Source: a virus. From it: a stretch of DNA of 45,606 nucleotides. The translations under genes were made by a program, and so were the position numbers. The stretch lies in IMG/VR virus record IMGVR_UViG_3300046314_000453, positions 1 to 45,606 of that record; one strand, given 5' to 3'. Positions 21,304 to 29,753 of this stretch are shown here, one piece after another. Positions within the stretch are counted from its first letter, which is position 1. Each line of letters starts with the position of its first letter. The notes under the pieces are model-generated. The model saw nothing but the letters and a program-made list of their open reading frames with translations, made no database searches and was not told the DNA's origin.

Positions 21304-22932
21304 TTACGGATTCAAATAATTTCTCTCAATCGGGGCGACCAACGAAATCGCATTAGCTGTCGATCTCGTTAGTGTTCCAGTCGCGAGTACATATTGCGCT
21401 CCAGAGAGCCCGATGGCAACGGCTGTTAGTGGTGCGTCTTCCGCGTCCGACCCTGCACCGCGTTGAACGTTAGTGTCATATTCGTACCCAAACGAAACGC
21501 TCGATGCTGCACTCACTCTTCCACCCATGCAAACGTAGACCGTTCCACCAGTATCGGCAGTAGAACCTTCGTTTGCCGCGGTGTTGGCATACGTGAAAGT
21601 TGTTGCAGTCGGAACCGAGGCAACTTCAAATGTTCCGTTGTAGCTCGACCCGCCCACGCCTGATACTTCTACGATGTCACCAATCGCAAGCCCGTGCGAT
21701 GCCGATGTGGTAATCGTTGTAACATTACTGTTTCGCAGTCTGAATGTAGTTGAGTACGACTCACTGGACCTAGGAATGATTGCCGTTGCTGTACCGAAGT
21801 CTGCGCCGGTATTAGTCCCAGCATCATCATTGGTGAAGAACACTCGATAAACCGCATTGCTATCACCCGAAAGAGTTGAGCTGAAATTGAGCGTTAAGTT
21901 TGCAGTGTACGGGAATGTTCTCTCGGTATTGGTATTATCGAGAAACGTGATTCTGTTGATATCGGCAACTTGGAAGTCGTCGATATACACACCATTTCCA
22001 CCCGCCTCTGGGTTCGTTGCATACTTGGTCTTTAGAGTATCGCCCACGAACTCAAGTAGCTCAGGAGCAATCTTACCAACGAGCGAGCTGGCATCAGCAT
22101 CAATGTCGGTTGTTCTTCGGAGACTCCACTGAACGAACTCGTAAATCTGCTCTGCTGTTCCCGCGTTACCGTCGATGATGATACCGAAGTTACGAGAAAC
22201 ACCGCCGATTACTCTGGCCTGAGCTGAGTTGTAAAAGGTTATACTCATCCCATCGTATGGAGCAATGTCGGCCACGTTGTTAGAGTCGGCATCGATAGCA
22301 ACATCCGCTGCTGTAATCTTAATGTCGGCTGAAGTGGCGAGCGGAAAACGATAAACCTGGTAGGTCATCGTTGTTACACCGATTGCTGTGAGGTCAGAGG
22401 TTGCGTACTTGTCGCCTTGCTCTCTTGCGAAGAGCTTCATGTAGGAGCGAGTGTCAACGGGGCCGGTGCTGTTGTAAACCTGCACGGCTTGATTGACTAC
22501 GCCAGTGAGTACGAAGTTAGTGGTAGCAGCCCCCGAAACGGTCTGGTAGTAAACCTGCGTACCGGTCTCAAGAGAACCGAGAGTTACGACGCCGGCATAT
22601 TCTGCTGTGGTTGTTCCAGAGGCATTTACTTCTTGCCATCCGCCCGTTCTGATTAGCTGCCTTGTCGTAGTATCGTTCCAGTTCCATCCGTTATTCCGTG
22701 AGGATACACCGATCTGCATCGCCTCATCAGTAATCGGAGTCATCGGGAAGTCGTACTTAATCAGCGAGGCATCAGTTCTCCACTCTTCTTTCAAGAAAGA
22801 GTAAACCGCCTTGAGAGTAACGCCGTCAGTAGAAAGGTTGCCGGCAATAGCAAGATCGATAGTCTTTGCCGAAGTGTCGATGGTTACTTCAGTAGCTTGA
22901 TTTAAGAGATCCGGGTCGCTGATTAGTGCCAT
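21304..22932 (-). CDS. Tail-associated structural protein or adhesin
   Basis: A 542-residue beta-rich protein. Residues 1-300 include KAVYSFLKEEWR and an alpha/beta part (YEFVQWSLRRTTDID). Near the C-terminus is a compact Ig-like or SH3-like repeat (HGLAIGDIVEVSGVGGSSYN to FEVASVPTATTFTY), a domain common in phage adhesins. It ends NYLNP followed by TAATG, where the G and upstream AT appear to be the original start codon of the next gene. Its own start ATG 22932 is clear. Confidence 0.75.
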   Translation of the reverse strand: MALISDPDLLNQATEVTIDTSAKTIDLAIAGNLSTDGVTLKAVYSFLKEEWRTDASLIKYDFPMTPITDEAMQIGVSSRNNGWNWNDTTTRQLIRTGGWQEVNASGTTTAEYAGVVTLGSLETGTQVYYQTVSGAATTNFVLTGVVNQAVQVYNSTGPVDTRSYMKLFAREQGDKYATSDLTAIGVTTMTYQVYRFPLATSADIKITAADVAIDADSNNVADIAPYDGMSITFYNSAQARVIGGVSRNFGIIIDGNAGTAEQIYEFVQWSLRRTTDIDADASSLVGKIAPELLEFVGDTLKTKYATNPEAGGNGVYIDDFQVADINRITFLDNTNTERTFPYTANLTLNFSSTLSGDSNAVYRVFFTNDDAGTNTGADFGTATAIIPRSSESYSTTFRLRNSNVTTITTSASHGLAIGDIVEVSGVGGSSYNGTFEVASVPTATTFTYANTAANEGSTADTGGTVYVCMGGRVSAASSVSFGYEYDTNVQRGAGSDAEDAPLTAVAIGLSGAQYVLATGTLTRSTANAISLVAPIERNYLNP

Positions 22933-22935
22933 GGC

Positions 22936-23244
22936 TTATTCTGTTCCTTCTAGCGAAATAATATCCTCGTAGCTCTTCCCCAAAAGCCTTGCGAAGTTCC
23001 GAGTATCCACTTCATTCGATGCATAGGCACTTTGCTTTACGCCGTGCGGGTCGCCAACATCCCATCGTTCTGGGAACAGGCTCCATCCAGGGAAGTTGGG
23101 GAGCTTTTCATACTTTGCTTTCAAGGCAACAAGCTCAGGGGTCATCTCAACCATCTCGCCCTCGACCTTTCTGCGAATAGCAAAAAGCTTCTGCTTGAGT
23201 GCCCTTCTTTCGTTTCTTGCTTCTGCGTAGCTTAGTTCTGCCAT
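22936..23244 (-). CDS. Hypothetical small protein of the tail-fibre region
   Basis: A 102-residue protein with a charged N-terminal helix (SYAEARNERRALKQKLFAIRRK) and a Pro/Trp-containing second half (FPGWSLFPERWDVGDPHG). No family recognised. It is soluble and may be a chaperone for the neighbouring adhesin. It lies between the 23250 and 21304 genes with gaps of only a few bases. Confidence 0.65.
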   Translation of the reverse strand: MAELSYAEARNERRALKQKLFAIRRKVEGEMVEMTPELVALKAKYEKLPNFPGWSLFPERWDVGDPHGVKQSAYASNEVDTRNFARLLGKSYEDIISLEGTE

Positions 23245-23249
23245 GGTTG

Positions 23250-23693
23250 TTAGCTGTAAGTTAGGCTTGCTCGATTGTCCCAGATGTTGTCAAAAGCCTC
23301 ATCACCATCGGCGAAAAGTACGTTCCCCGACGCGTTAGTCATTCGCTTGATGCGCCAAACGGCAGAGGCCGCAGAGGCTCCAGGAGTAGAATACCCCAGA
23401 TAGGTGTAGGTCGTCACCTCGTCAATTCTTATCGTTTGCTCGCCTGAGCCCGGCTGCTCGTATATGACCATGAGGTCGTCGGCATCGTCCATCGCGGTGG
23501 TGTCATAGTCCAAGGTGAGAACGTTTGCTGCGAGTGCTCCGCCCTTCAATGGGGCATTGAACTGATAAATGATAACACCGTCGGTTAGGTTCGTTATGAG
23601 CTTAAAGCCTTCAATCGTCAAAGAGGGTAGCCCCGATATGGTTACGGTCCTTGCAGAGGCATCGAAGGTGTAGGAGCTCGATGCGACAATCAT
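23250..23693 (-). CDS. Phage tail-fibre-associated structural protein
   Basis: A 147-residue beta protein: SSYTFDASARTVTISGL at the start, a strand-rich middle with TLDYDTTAMDDADDLMVIYEQ, then an alpha-poor end. Its N-terminus follows the same pattern as the 17316 product (FTFDGATRIITV), so the two may share a domain. Its ATG overlaps the previous gene (ATGA). No enzymatic residues. Confidence 0.65.
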   Translation of the reverse strand: MIVASSSYTFDASARTVTISGLPSLTIEGFKLITNLTDGVIIYQFNAPLKGGALAANVLTLDYDTTAMDDADDLMVIYEQPGSGEQTIRIDEVTTYTYLGYSTPGASAASAVWRIKRMTNASGNVLFADGDEAFDNIWDNRASLTYS

Positions 23694-23986
23694 AGCGATA
23701 CCGCCATGGCTATGATTAGGTCTTCGTCCGAACCGCTACCTGCTGGTCCTTGAGCACCCTCTGGGCCTTGAGTGCCGACGGTCACAACGGAGATAGAGTC
23801 CTCGACAATCGCTACGGTATCGGTACTTGTTAGGGTGACAACACTAATAGCGTTAGACTCCGAAATGCTTATAGTTCCCGAATCCACCTCGATAACCGAA
23901 ACCACCGGGGTAGAGACAACGATAGTGCTCCCGGTAACAGTTACCGTAGAAACGTTATCGCTTTCGGTGACAACGGTATCGGTCAT
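23690..23986 (-). CDS. Val/Thr/Ser-rich repeat protein with collagen-like segment
   Basis: A 98-residue low-complexity protein: alternating V, T, S and D for about 70 residues, consistent with a narrow beta structure, then GPEGAQGPAGSG (collagen-like Gly-X-Y triplets), a DED cluster and a hydrophobic end. Collagen-like triplets are common in phage tail fibres as trimerisation rods. Probably a small fibre shaft or linker. Confidence 0.65.
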   Translation of the reverse strand: MTDTVVTESDNVSTVTVTGSTIVVSTPVVSVIEVDSGTISISESNAISVVTLTSTDTVAIVEDSISVVTVGTQGPEGAQGPAGSGSDEDLIIAMAVSL

Positions 23987-24337
23987 TTAGCGGGTTATCT
24001 CCCGAGCAACCGTAAAGTTGCCTTTCATGAGCTTCTTTACTCGACCAGCCCCCGAGATCAGCTCAAGGTCATACCGAAATATCCCAATGGGAAGTGCGGC
24101 CATATCAGTCGGAGAAACATCAAACGTTATTGTGCCGGCAACACCGCCCAATGAAATTCTAGAGTTCTCCGTGGTGCACTCAAGTAGTGTAGCAGTCGCG
24201 TCCTCCGACCGCCTTACCTGCATTCTTGCTGTATAGCCAGTTAGGTTGACTAGTGCCCCCGCCGCATCGGTCCACGTTAGAACCTTATCGAAGTTCTCTC
24301 CTTGCTCTATTTCAAGATCGTAAACCCCAGCACCCAT
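23987..24337 (-). CDS. Phage tail beta protein (BppU-like N-terminal fold)
   Basis: A 116-residue protein: VYDLEIEQGENFDKVLTWTDAAG, LTGYTARMQVR, then ITFDVSPTDMAAL and YDLELISGAGRVKKLMKGNF. This pattern (EQG-DF, LTGYTA-MQ-R, YDLEL, K-LMKG) is widespread in siphovirus and myovirus tail-fibre loci, where it is an uncharacterised small adaptor. It lies just downstream of the S74 fibre. Confidence 0.7.
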   Translation of the reverse strand: MGAGVYDLEIEQGENFDKVLTWTDAAGALVNLTGYTARMQVRRSEDATATLLECTTENSRISLGGVAGTITFDVSPTDMAALPIGIFRYDLELISGAGRVKKLMKGNFTVAREITR

Positions 24338-24344
24338 TGGCCTC

Positions 24345-25199
24345 CTATACGTTCTCTAACGCTGCAACTCTAGCCTCAAGGATTTGAATCGACTTAACCA
24401 GCCGGCCAATGAGGAACGAAGCATCAACGCCCTGATAAATAGGGTCGCCCTCAGCGGTCACAGCATCCTTGGTCCCAGTTACCGCATGAGGCACAACCAT
24501 CGCTAGTTCATGGGCAATAAAGCCATCCGATAATTGCTCAGTCCCCTTCCACTTAAAACTCACCGGACGCATGGCGAGAACATCCTCAAGAGCACTGTCC
24601 CCCATCTCCTCAACATCCTCTTTAAGCCTGTGGTCAGAGGTGGTGTTGTAAGCAACGGCGGTGTTTGAGTTGTTGGTAATACTCCCCCGGAAGGTGCCGC
24701 CGGAGAGGAATCCGTGATACACCGCGCCGTTGACCGAGCCAGTATCGTTTGTACCGTACCCACCCACCGAGTTACCGTCAAAGTCGAGTGAGCTTAAAGC
24801 ACCATTCCGCTGTGTTGTGGTGTTGAAATAAGAAAGCCCAGACCCTGAGAACTGAGCCTGCTGCACGCCGTTCACAAGGATCTGGACTGACTGACCTGTT
24901 ACTGCATTGATCTCAGTGTTGTTTGACGAGTCAACCCTCATCACGTCCAATCCCGCATTGTCCGCAGCATTTCGCCATTGCAGCCACGCGGCATTGGCAA
25001 GAACTAAGTTAAGCGAAGTCCAGGCACTACCATTCCACTTCTGAAATACAAACTTGCTTGTCTCGTGCTGAATTGCTCCCGTGGGGACGTTAGTATCCCC
25101 CGAGAAATCCATCTTGGCACATGAGGCAACGAGCGCCCTAATTGTGGACAAAATACCAGAGTATAGAGAGGTGTTGGTTGGGTCATTAAAGCTGGTCAT
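24345..25199 (-). CDS. Tail fibre with C-terminal peptidase S74 chaperone
   Basis: A 284-residue protein. The last 95 residues are the intramolecular chaperone of endosialidase type: TSDHRLKEDVEEM with the catalytic Ser-Asp, MRPVSFKWKG, HELAMVVPHAVTG, and a C-terminal coiled coil (LVKSIQILEARVAALENV). This domain trimerises the fibre and cuts itself off. The N-terminal part is a short beta-rich shaft. It likely attaches to the J-like tail tip encoded just upstream. Confidence 0.85.
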   Translation of the reverse strand: MTSFNDPTNTSLYSGILSTIRALVASCAKMDFSGDTNVPTGAIQHETSKFVFQKWNGSAWTSLNLVLANAAWLQWRNAADNAGLDVMRVDSSNNTEINAVTGQSVQILVNGVQQAQFSGSGLSYFNTTTQRNGALSSLDFDGNSVGGYGTNDTGSVNGAVYHGFLSGGTFRGSITNNSNTAVAYNTTSDHRLKEDVEEMGDSALEDVLAMRPVSFKWKGTEQLSDGFIAHELAMVVPHAVTGTKDAVTAEGDPIYQGVDASFLIGRLVKSIQILEARVAALENV

Positions 25200-25215
25200 A
25201 TGTCACTATCCTATA

Positions 25216-28200
25216 TTACAAAACGGCTTGCACGCCACGCACGTTCCATCGCACATCACCGTTGGCCCTTGCCCCCGCTGAGTTAAACAAAAGAACCTTA
25301 AACGTTGTCGGGTTAGCTGTGTCTGTGAAGTCCACAACCGGCTTAAGCTCTGTTGTTCCTTGAGGGGTTACAACAATGGCCGACACGTCCAGAAAGCTCT
25401 TTGTAAAGCTAATGGTCGTACCACCCGAGTCAGCAGCAAGTACCGAAGAGGTTCCTGAGTCGGTTATCTCCTTGACCTGCACACTCAAAGTAACCTCGGT
25501 AACCACTACCCAATCGAGCGTAGTCTCGGGGGTGGCTGTAATAGTCAGCTTGAGATAGCGATAGTTCGACGGAGTGACTCTCCTAATGCCAACCTGCCCA
25601 TCAATCCAAGGGTCGCCCGATGTCTCTCTCCAAGAGACCATAGCCACGGTCTGAATGCCCGATCCAAAGGCTATGTAATCGAAGTTCACAACGGTCTGGG
25701 GGAGTACTTCGGTCATGTCGATAATGACCGACATGGTGCCCGTTAGGCCGTCATTAGGCTGAAGCCAATAGGTAAGGCCGATATCAATTAGGCCCTGCAC
25801 GGTCGTAACCATGTTGTCGATGAAATGGTCTTCAAACGTTTGGGCTGAGTCAGCCGGCATCCACACTGAGTCATCGGTGGTGGTGAATGTGGCTGTCCCC
25901 GAACCACCCGTTATAGGCTCTAAGTAGTACGAGTACGGGAAATCAATAAAGTCCTGAATCGTATCGAACCCATTCCCCACAAAATGCTGGTCCCAGGTTA
26001 GCTCTGAATTTGCCGCAGCTTCAATGGAGAACGTTTCGGCAGTGTAAAGACCGTTCGTAATACTTGCTGTTGAGAGGTCAGCACTGGGGTTAGCTCTAAG
26101 AGTAAAGTCCGGTGGTTCATAAATGCTGGCTGACACATCCCCTGTTGCCCCCTGATTCCCCGCAATATCGAAGGGAACCACTAAGTAAATATAGGTTCCC
26201 GAGAGTAACTCAACATATGTGGCAAATGTTCCGCTGGTCCTACCGACTTCAGTTAGGCTGTTGGTGTCCTGCCGAATTACGATGTAGTAATCCACGGGGA
26301 AGGTGGATGTAGCGGGGGGCTGCCACCGGATTAAAACGCTACTATCAATCTGACTGACTGAAACATTCTGAGGAGCAGAAGGGGCTGCTACCGTGAGATC
26401 CGAACTAAGATCGGTAGTTGAGTAGTTCCCCGTCGTGTCGACTGCCTTAATGCGGAATCTGTACGTGCCGGCCAGAAAGCTATCCTGATAAAACCTATCC
26501 GCAGTGACCCGAGCTAGAACGGCGCAATCTGCCCACGCTTGAGCCGTGGTCCCGTACCGTACCTCGTACTCCCTAACATCAAGGTCACTTACTTTGGTCC
26601 AACGAAACAGAAGCCCAAAGCCATCAATCACAGCAGTAAATACCGACATATTAGCGGGGGCTGCCGTTTTGCCGATAACCGTGTGCCCCGTTACCGTCAC
26701 CCAGCTACCCGTGGCGTTCATGGCAGAAACTGCCCTGATTCTCACGTCGTAGTTCTGGCCGTCCTGCACATCGAGAATGTAGGTATTTACGCTACTGCCG
26801 ATAACGCTAGTTGAATTCTGCCAATCGCTATCGACTGACCGCTTAAACTGAATCTCGTACCGCCCACCGTTAACCACGAAAGCGTCAGGCGAGGCCGTCC
26901 AGGATGCGTACAGGCGAGCGAATACGGTGCCGTCCTGCCTCACGTATAGGTAGTCCGTCCCCGACGCTAGAGAGAGCCCCGTGGGGTCCGATACGCTGTA
27001 CGGGTCCGGTAGGTTCGTATTCGGTGCAACGTCAAAAGTAGTCTCGTTCCCAGTGTTCCAATCGTAAACGCCCGCCGCCGTTTCTTGCAATGTTAGGCGA
27101 ACAGCAAAATAGGGGTTCCCTTGATTGTCTTGCTCAATCAACAACGCCGACCGCATGACTTCAAAGACTTTCGAGGACCATCCAAATCGGTCGTAGGTTA
27201 CTGCTACCCACTCGCCCGGTTCTGCTTGGTAGGCATCCATTCTTGCGGTAAACTCTACTAGTATTCCCTGCCTTGTTGCTTCAAGTTCAATCTTGGCAAT
27301 TCTCTGAGCTGTAGCTGCCGACCGAACCATTGAAAAAGTTAGGTCTTCGTAAATAACAGTACCGCCATCTTCAGTAACGTAGGTCGAGTTTCTTACCGCT
27401 GGAAAGTCAGACTCTTCTTGATCGTTTTGCGTAGAGACGAATGTTCCTCGAACCGCATTGAAGTTATCGGCACGAGGGGTCTTTGTAACAAGTTCAATAT
27501 CGCTAAGAATCATGTCGGCTGTAATCGTCAGAACAGTTGACGGCCTTGCTTTGCCAACTATGAGGCTGAACTTTCCTTCGACGTATGCAAGCCTCGCGTG
27601 CATTGCAGCTAGCATGTCTTCAATAACTACGCCCGGTGATGCGTCAGTGCCGAAATGAGTATTGATGAGATAGCGATTCTCGGTTCCTCCGCCGGCTAGA
27701 GCTATACTATCCTCGCAGTCGTTAACCGCCTGGTCCATTCGAGTCGCATTGAAATCAGAGTCTGCTAGTCCCAGCCCCCACCGAGTATTCCTCATGTAGT
27801 TGTAAAGAACGATTGCAGCGTTCTGAGCACCGGGGGAGTTTGTGTCAGTCCTCGGGTCGTTCATGTTGTATGGACCGTTCACCCGAAAGGTAATGTCTGG
27901 TACCCCGTCCTTGAAGACAGTTTCGTTCCACTTAAATCTGAAGTACACATGCGCGTGCCCTCGCTGCCTGTGATTGCTTGTCCACTTTGCGTTAACTGGG
28001 TTGAGATCGTCCGTACCATCGCCTACTGGTACGCTCAATGCCGACTGACCATCTGAGCCGTAGTTAATCTGCATCTTCACTAAGCCGGCAAAAGTACCAG
28101 TGCCAAGCACGAGCCCAGTCGGACGCGAGGTGAGCGATGTATCCCACGTCATTGCGATGTTATTGAAATACACATACTCGATGTAGTTAATCTCGTGAGC

Positions 28201-28509
28201 GGCGAGAGTAACAATCATGTGCAGGTAGAGATCTTTTTGATCCGCCGGGGCGCTCGTGTGAATGAATGTGATCGTTCCACCAATATCGACTTGCCCGAAG
28301 ACAATCTGCCAAGGAGTGTTAGTATCCGTGCCGGCTTGCTCTTTACCCCGTAGGTAGCGATTGAGGTCTCGACGCTTTCGCATCTTAGCGACACGTTGCC
28401 GAAGGCTGTTCTTATCCGTTGGAAGATTGCGCTTACTGAGGTACTTGAACGCCTGATCGTTCTCTGCCTTTGTAATAGGCCCGAGCCCAAGCCAATAATT
28501 ACCGGCCAT
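25216..28509 (-). CDS. J-like tail tip / host-specificity protein with FN3 domains
   Basis: About 1097 residues from ATG 28509, which has a GGGGGAGC site and overlaps the previous gene by 11 bases; the earlier in-frame ATG at 28587 lies inside that gene. The N-terminal 500 residues follow the lambda J pattern (LAAHEINYIEYVYFN, FNAVRGTFVSTQND, GEWVAVTYDRFGW). About four fibronectin type III modules follow (about 530-850), for example APQNVSVSQIDSSVLIRW and PVDYYIVIRQD, then a beta-sandwich tail. It forms the central tail tip and carries host binding. Confidence 0.88.
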   Translation of the reverse strand: MAGNYWLGLGPITKAENDQAFKYLSKRNLPTDKNSLRQRVAKMRKRRDLNRYLRGKEQAGTDTNTPWQIVFGQVDIGGTITFIHTSAPADQKDLYLHMIVTLAAHEINYIEYVYFNNIAMTWDTSLTSRPTGLVLGTGTFAGLVKMQINYGSDGQSALSVPVGDGTDDLNPVNAKWTSNHRQRGHAHVYFRFKWNETVFKDGVPDITFRVNGPYNMNDPRTDTNSPGAQNAAIVLYNYMRNTRWGLGLADSDFNATRMDQAVNDCEDSIALAGGGTENRYLINTHFGTDASPGVVIEDMLAAMHARLAYVEGKFSLIVGKARPSTVLTITADMILSDIELVTKTPRADNFNAVRGTFVSTQNDQEESDFPAVRNSTYVTEDGGTVIYEDLTFSMVRSAATAQRIAKIELEATRQGILVEFTARMDAYQAEPGEWVAVTYDRFGWSSKVFEVMRSALLIEQDNQGNPYFAVRLTLQETAAGVYDWNTGNETTFDVAPNTNLPDPYSVSDPTGLSLASGTDYLYVRQDGTVFARLYASWTASPDAFVVNGGRYEIQFKRSVDSDWQNSTSVIGSSVNTYILDVQDGQNYDVRIRAVSAMNATGSWVTVTGHTVIGKTAAPANMSVFTAVIDGFGLLFRWTKVSDLDVREYEVRYGTTAQAWADCAVLARVTADRFYQDSFLAGTYRFRIKAVDTTGNYSTTDLSSDLTVAAPSAPQNVSVSQIDSSVLIRWQPPATSTFPVDYYIVIRQDTNSLTEVGRTSGTFATYVELLSGTYIYLVVPFDIAGNQGATGDVSASIYEPPDFTLRANPSADLSTASITNGLYTAETFSIEAAANSELTWDQHFVGNGFDTIQDFIDFPYSYYLEPITGGSGTATFTTTDDSVWMPADSAQTFEDHFIDNMVTTVQGLIDIGLTYWLQPNDGLTGTMSVIIDMTEVLPQTVVNFDYIAFGSGIQTVAMVSWRETSGDPWIDGQVGIRRVTPSNYRYLKLTITATPETTLDWVVVTEVTLSVQVKEITDSGTSSVLAADSGGTTISFTKSFLDVSAIVVTPQGTTELKPVVDFTDTANPTTFKVLLFNSAGARANGDVRWNVRGVQAVL

Positions 28510-29137
28510 TGCTCCCCCTCTTTGGACTACCCTTGTTCGGAGTCGGCTTATTCTTATTGCCTTTGTTTTGCTTCTCTTTCTTTCCACCCCACTGACCGCT
28601 CCAATTCGATGCGGCCACTACATACTCAAAGCCCGTATCACCGGGGAAGATGTCCTGTTGTGAATCGTGGGTCCATCTCCCCTCGCGTGGCTTGTCCATA
28701 TCGACGAGAACAGATTCGTAGGTAAGACGAGCGACGGTCTGGTCCGCTGCTTCGCTTATTTCAGCGTGAGAGTAACCGCCTTGCCACCAGAGATATGGGT
28801 TAGCAATAACGCCGCCCGAGGAGTCAAGGAATCCGATGTACAGTCGGCCCATACCCCCCTGTTTTTGGTCGCTCAAGAGCAAGGAAACCAAAGCCGATGA
28901 AATACCAGAGAGAACAATCGTCATATCGACCGCTTCTAGCTCTCCTGTTTCATCACCGCCCTCGATACCGCTGAACCATCCATTACCGAGCCACGTTAAA
29001 CTGTCCCAAGTGAGATCTCCGTAACCGTTCCAAAGCCTTAGCGTGCTACTCGCGAAGTCACTAGAAAAGAAAACGATTGGCCGATTACTTGCCGCCGATG
29101 CTTCTGCAATGAATCCAGCAGTGAGGTTCCTCGGCAC
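28499..29137 (-). CDS. Tail tip hub protein (DUF2163-like pattern)
   Basis: About 212 residues. GTG 29137 is chosen because GGAGG lies about nine bases upstream and the previous stop ends at 29139; the ATG at 29161 is the alternative. The sequence FFSSDFASSTLRLWNGYGDLTW, IVLSGISSALVSLLL, RLYIGFLD and DKPREGRWTHDSQ, then PGDTGFEYV, follows a pattern of tail proteins that come just before the J gene. The C-terminus is a Lys/Asn-rich tail. It probably connects the tail tip complex to J. Confidence 0.75.
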   Translation of the reverse strand: MPRNLTAGFIAEASAASNRPIVFFSSDFASSTLRLWNGYGDLTWDSLTWLGNGWFSGIEGGDETGELEAVDMTIVLSGISSALVSLLLSDQKQGGMGRLYIGFLDSSGGVIANPYLWWQGGYSHAEISEAADQTVARLTYESVLVDMDKPREGRWTHDSQQDIFPGDTGFEYVVAASNWSGQWGGKKEKQNKGNKNKPTPNKGSPKRGSNGR

Positions 29138-29138
29138 G

Positions 29139-29753
29139 TTAAATCGCCTCCACTGCCGCAAACGATATGGAGTAAATTAACTCTCGGTCAAGCTCGTGAA
29201 TCTTAACCTCGGAATCAGCAAGCCTGAATAGTCCTACTGTGTTGCTTGTGATGATGGTCGCATTGTCCGCTGGGCTTTCTCTAAGGCGTGGCCAAATGTC
29301 GAGCGTAGTTTGCCCCGAGCCGTTAGTGTTGTGGTCGCTTAATACCTTGTAAAGCCTCTGCCCCACTTGAATGTAGTCACCCTTCTTTAGAATGTTTGTT
29401 GCGCTGTTAGTCCACCCATCAGTTGCAAGCGTGTTGCCCGTCTGACCGGCCCCGTTCACTAGTGGTGTACCAGTTGCTAGCCCCAGTGGTGTTTTGCCCA
29501 TCGGGTCACCCATGAGGAATGTGCCGTAGGTACCCATGAGTGAGGCGAGAAACGCCATCCAGGGTTCCACATCCGCTCTACTAACAGCTGCACCGACGGC
29601 CACTTCTGCCGACCATAGCTGCCCCTGATGCTGTTGGGCTTGTGTAGCAAACGTGAATGGGCTTCTCGTCATTCCGACCACGTTGAAGTTGGTCCAAGAG
29701 AATCGCTCAATGCCCACTGAAGTTGGAAGGGATAGAGGGTAGCTTATCGTCAT
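29139..29753 (-). CDS. Distal tail protein
   Basis: A 204-residue protein that begins with YPLSLPTSVGIERFSW and continues with a beta-rich body including VEPWMAFLASLMGTYGTFLMGDP, which is typical of the small tail protein placed between the tape measure and the tail hub in many siphoviruses. Its ATG overlaps the tape measure stop (ATGA). A Dit-like ring position is inferred from gene order. Confidence 0.7.
   Translation of the reverse strand: MTISYPLSLPTSVGIERFSWTNFNVVGMTRSPFTFATQAQQHQGQLWSAEVAVGAAVSRADVEPWMAFLASLMGTYGTFLMGDPMGKTPLGLATGTPLVNGAGQTGNTLATDGWTNSATNILKKGDYIQVGQRLYKVLSDHNTNGSGQTTLDIWPRLRESPADNATIITSNTVGLFRLADSEVKIHELDRELIYSISFAAVEAI

Noticed and set aside
20612-21304. Group I intron carrying the GIY-YIG gene
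   Set aside because: Only about 32 bases precede the endonuclease start and none follow its stop. There is no room for the intron core (P3-P9), so this is a free-standing homing gene.
17803-25199. Diversity-generating retroelement target in the adhesins
   Set aside because: No reverse transcriptase gene and no template/variable repeat pair seen in the window.
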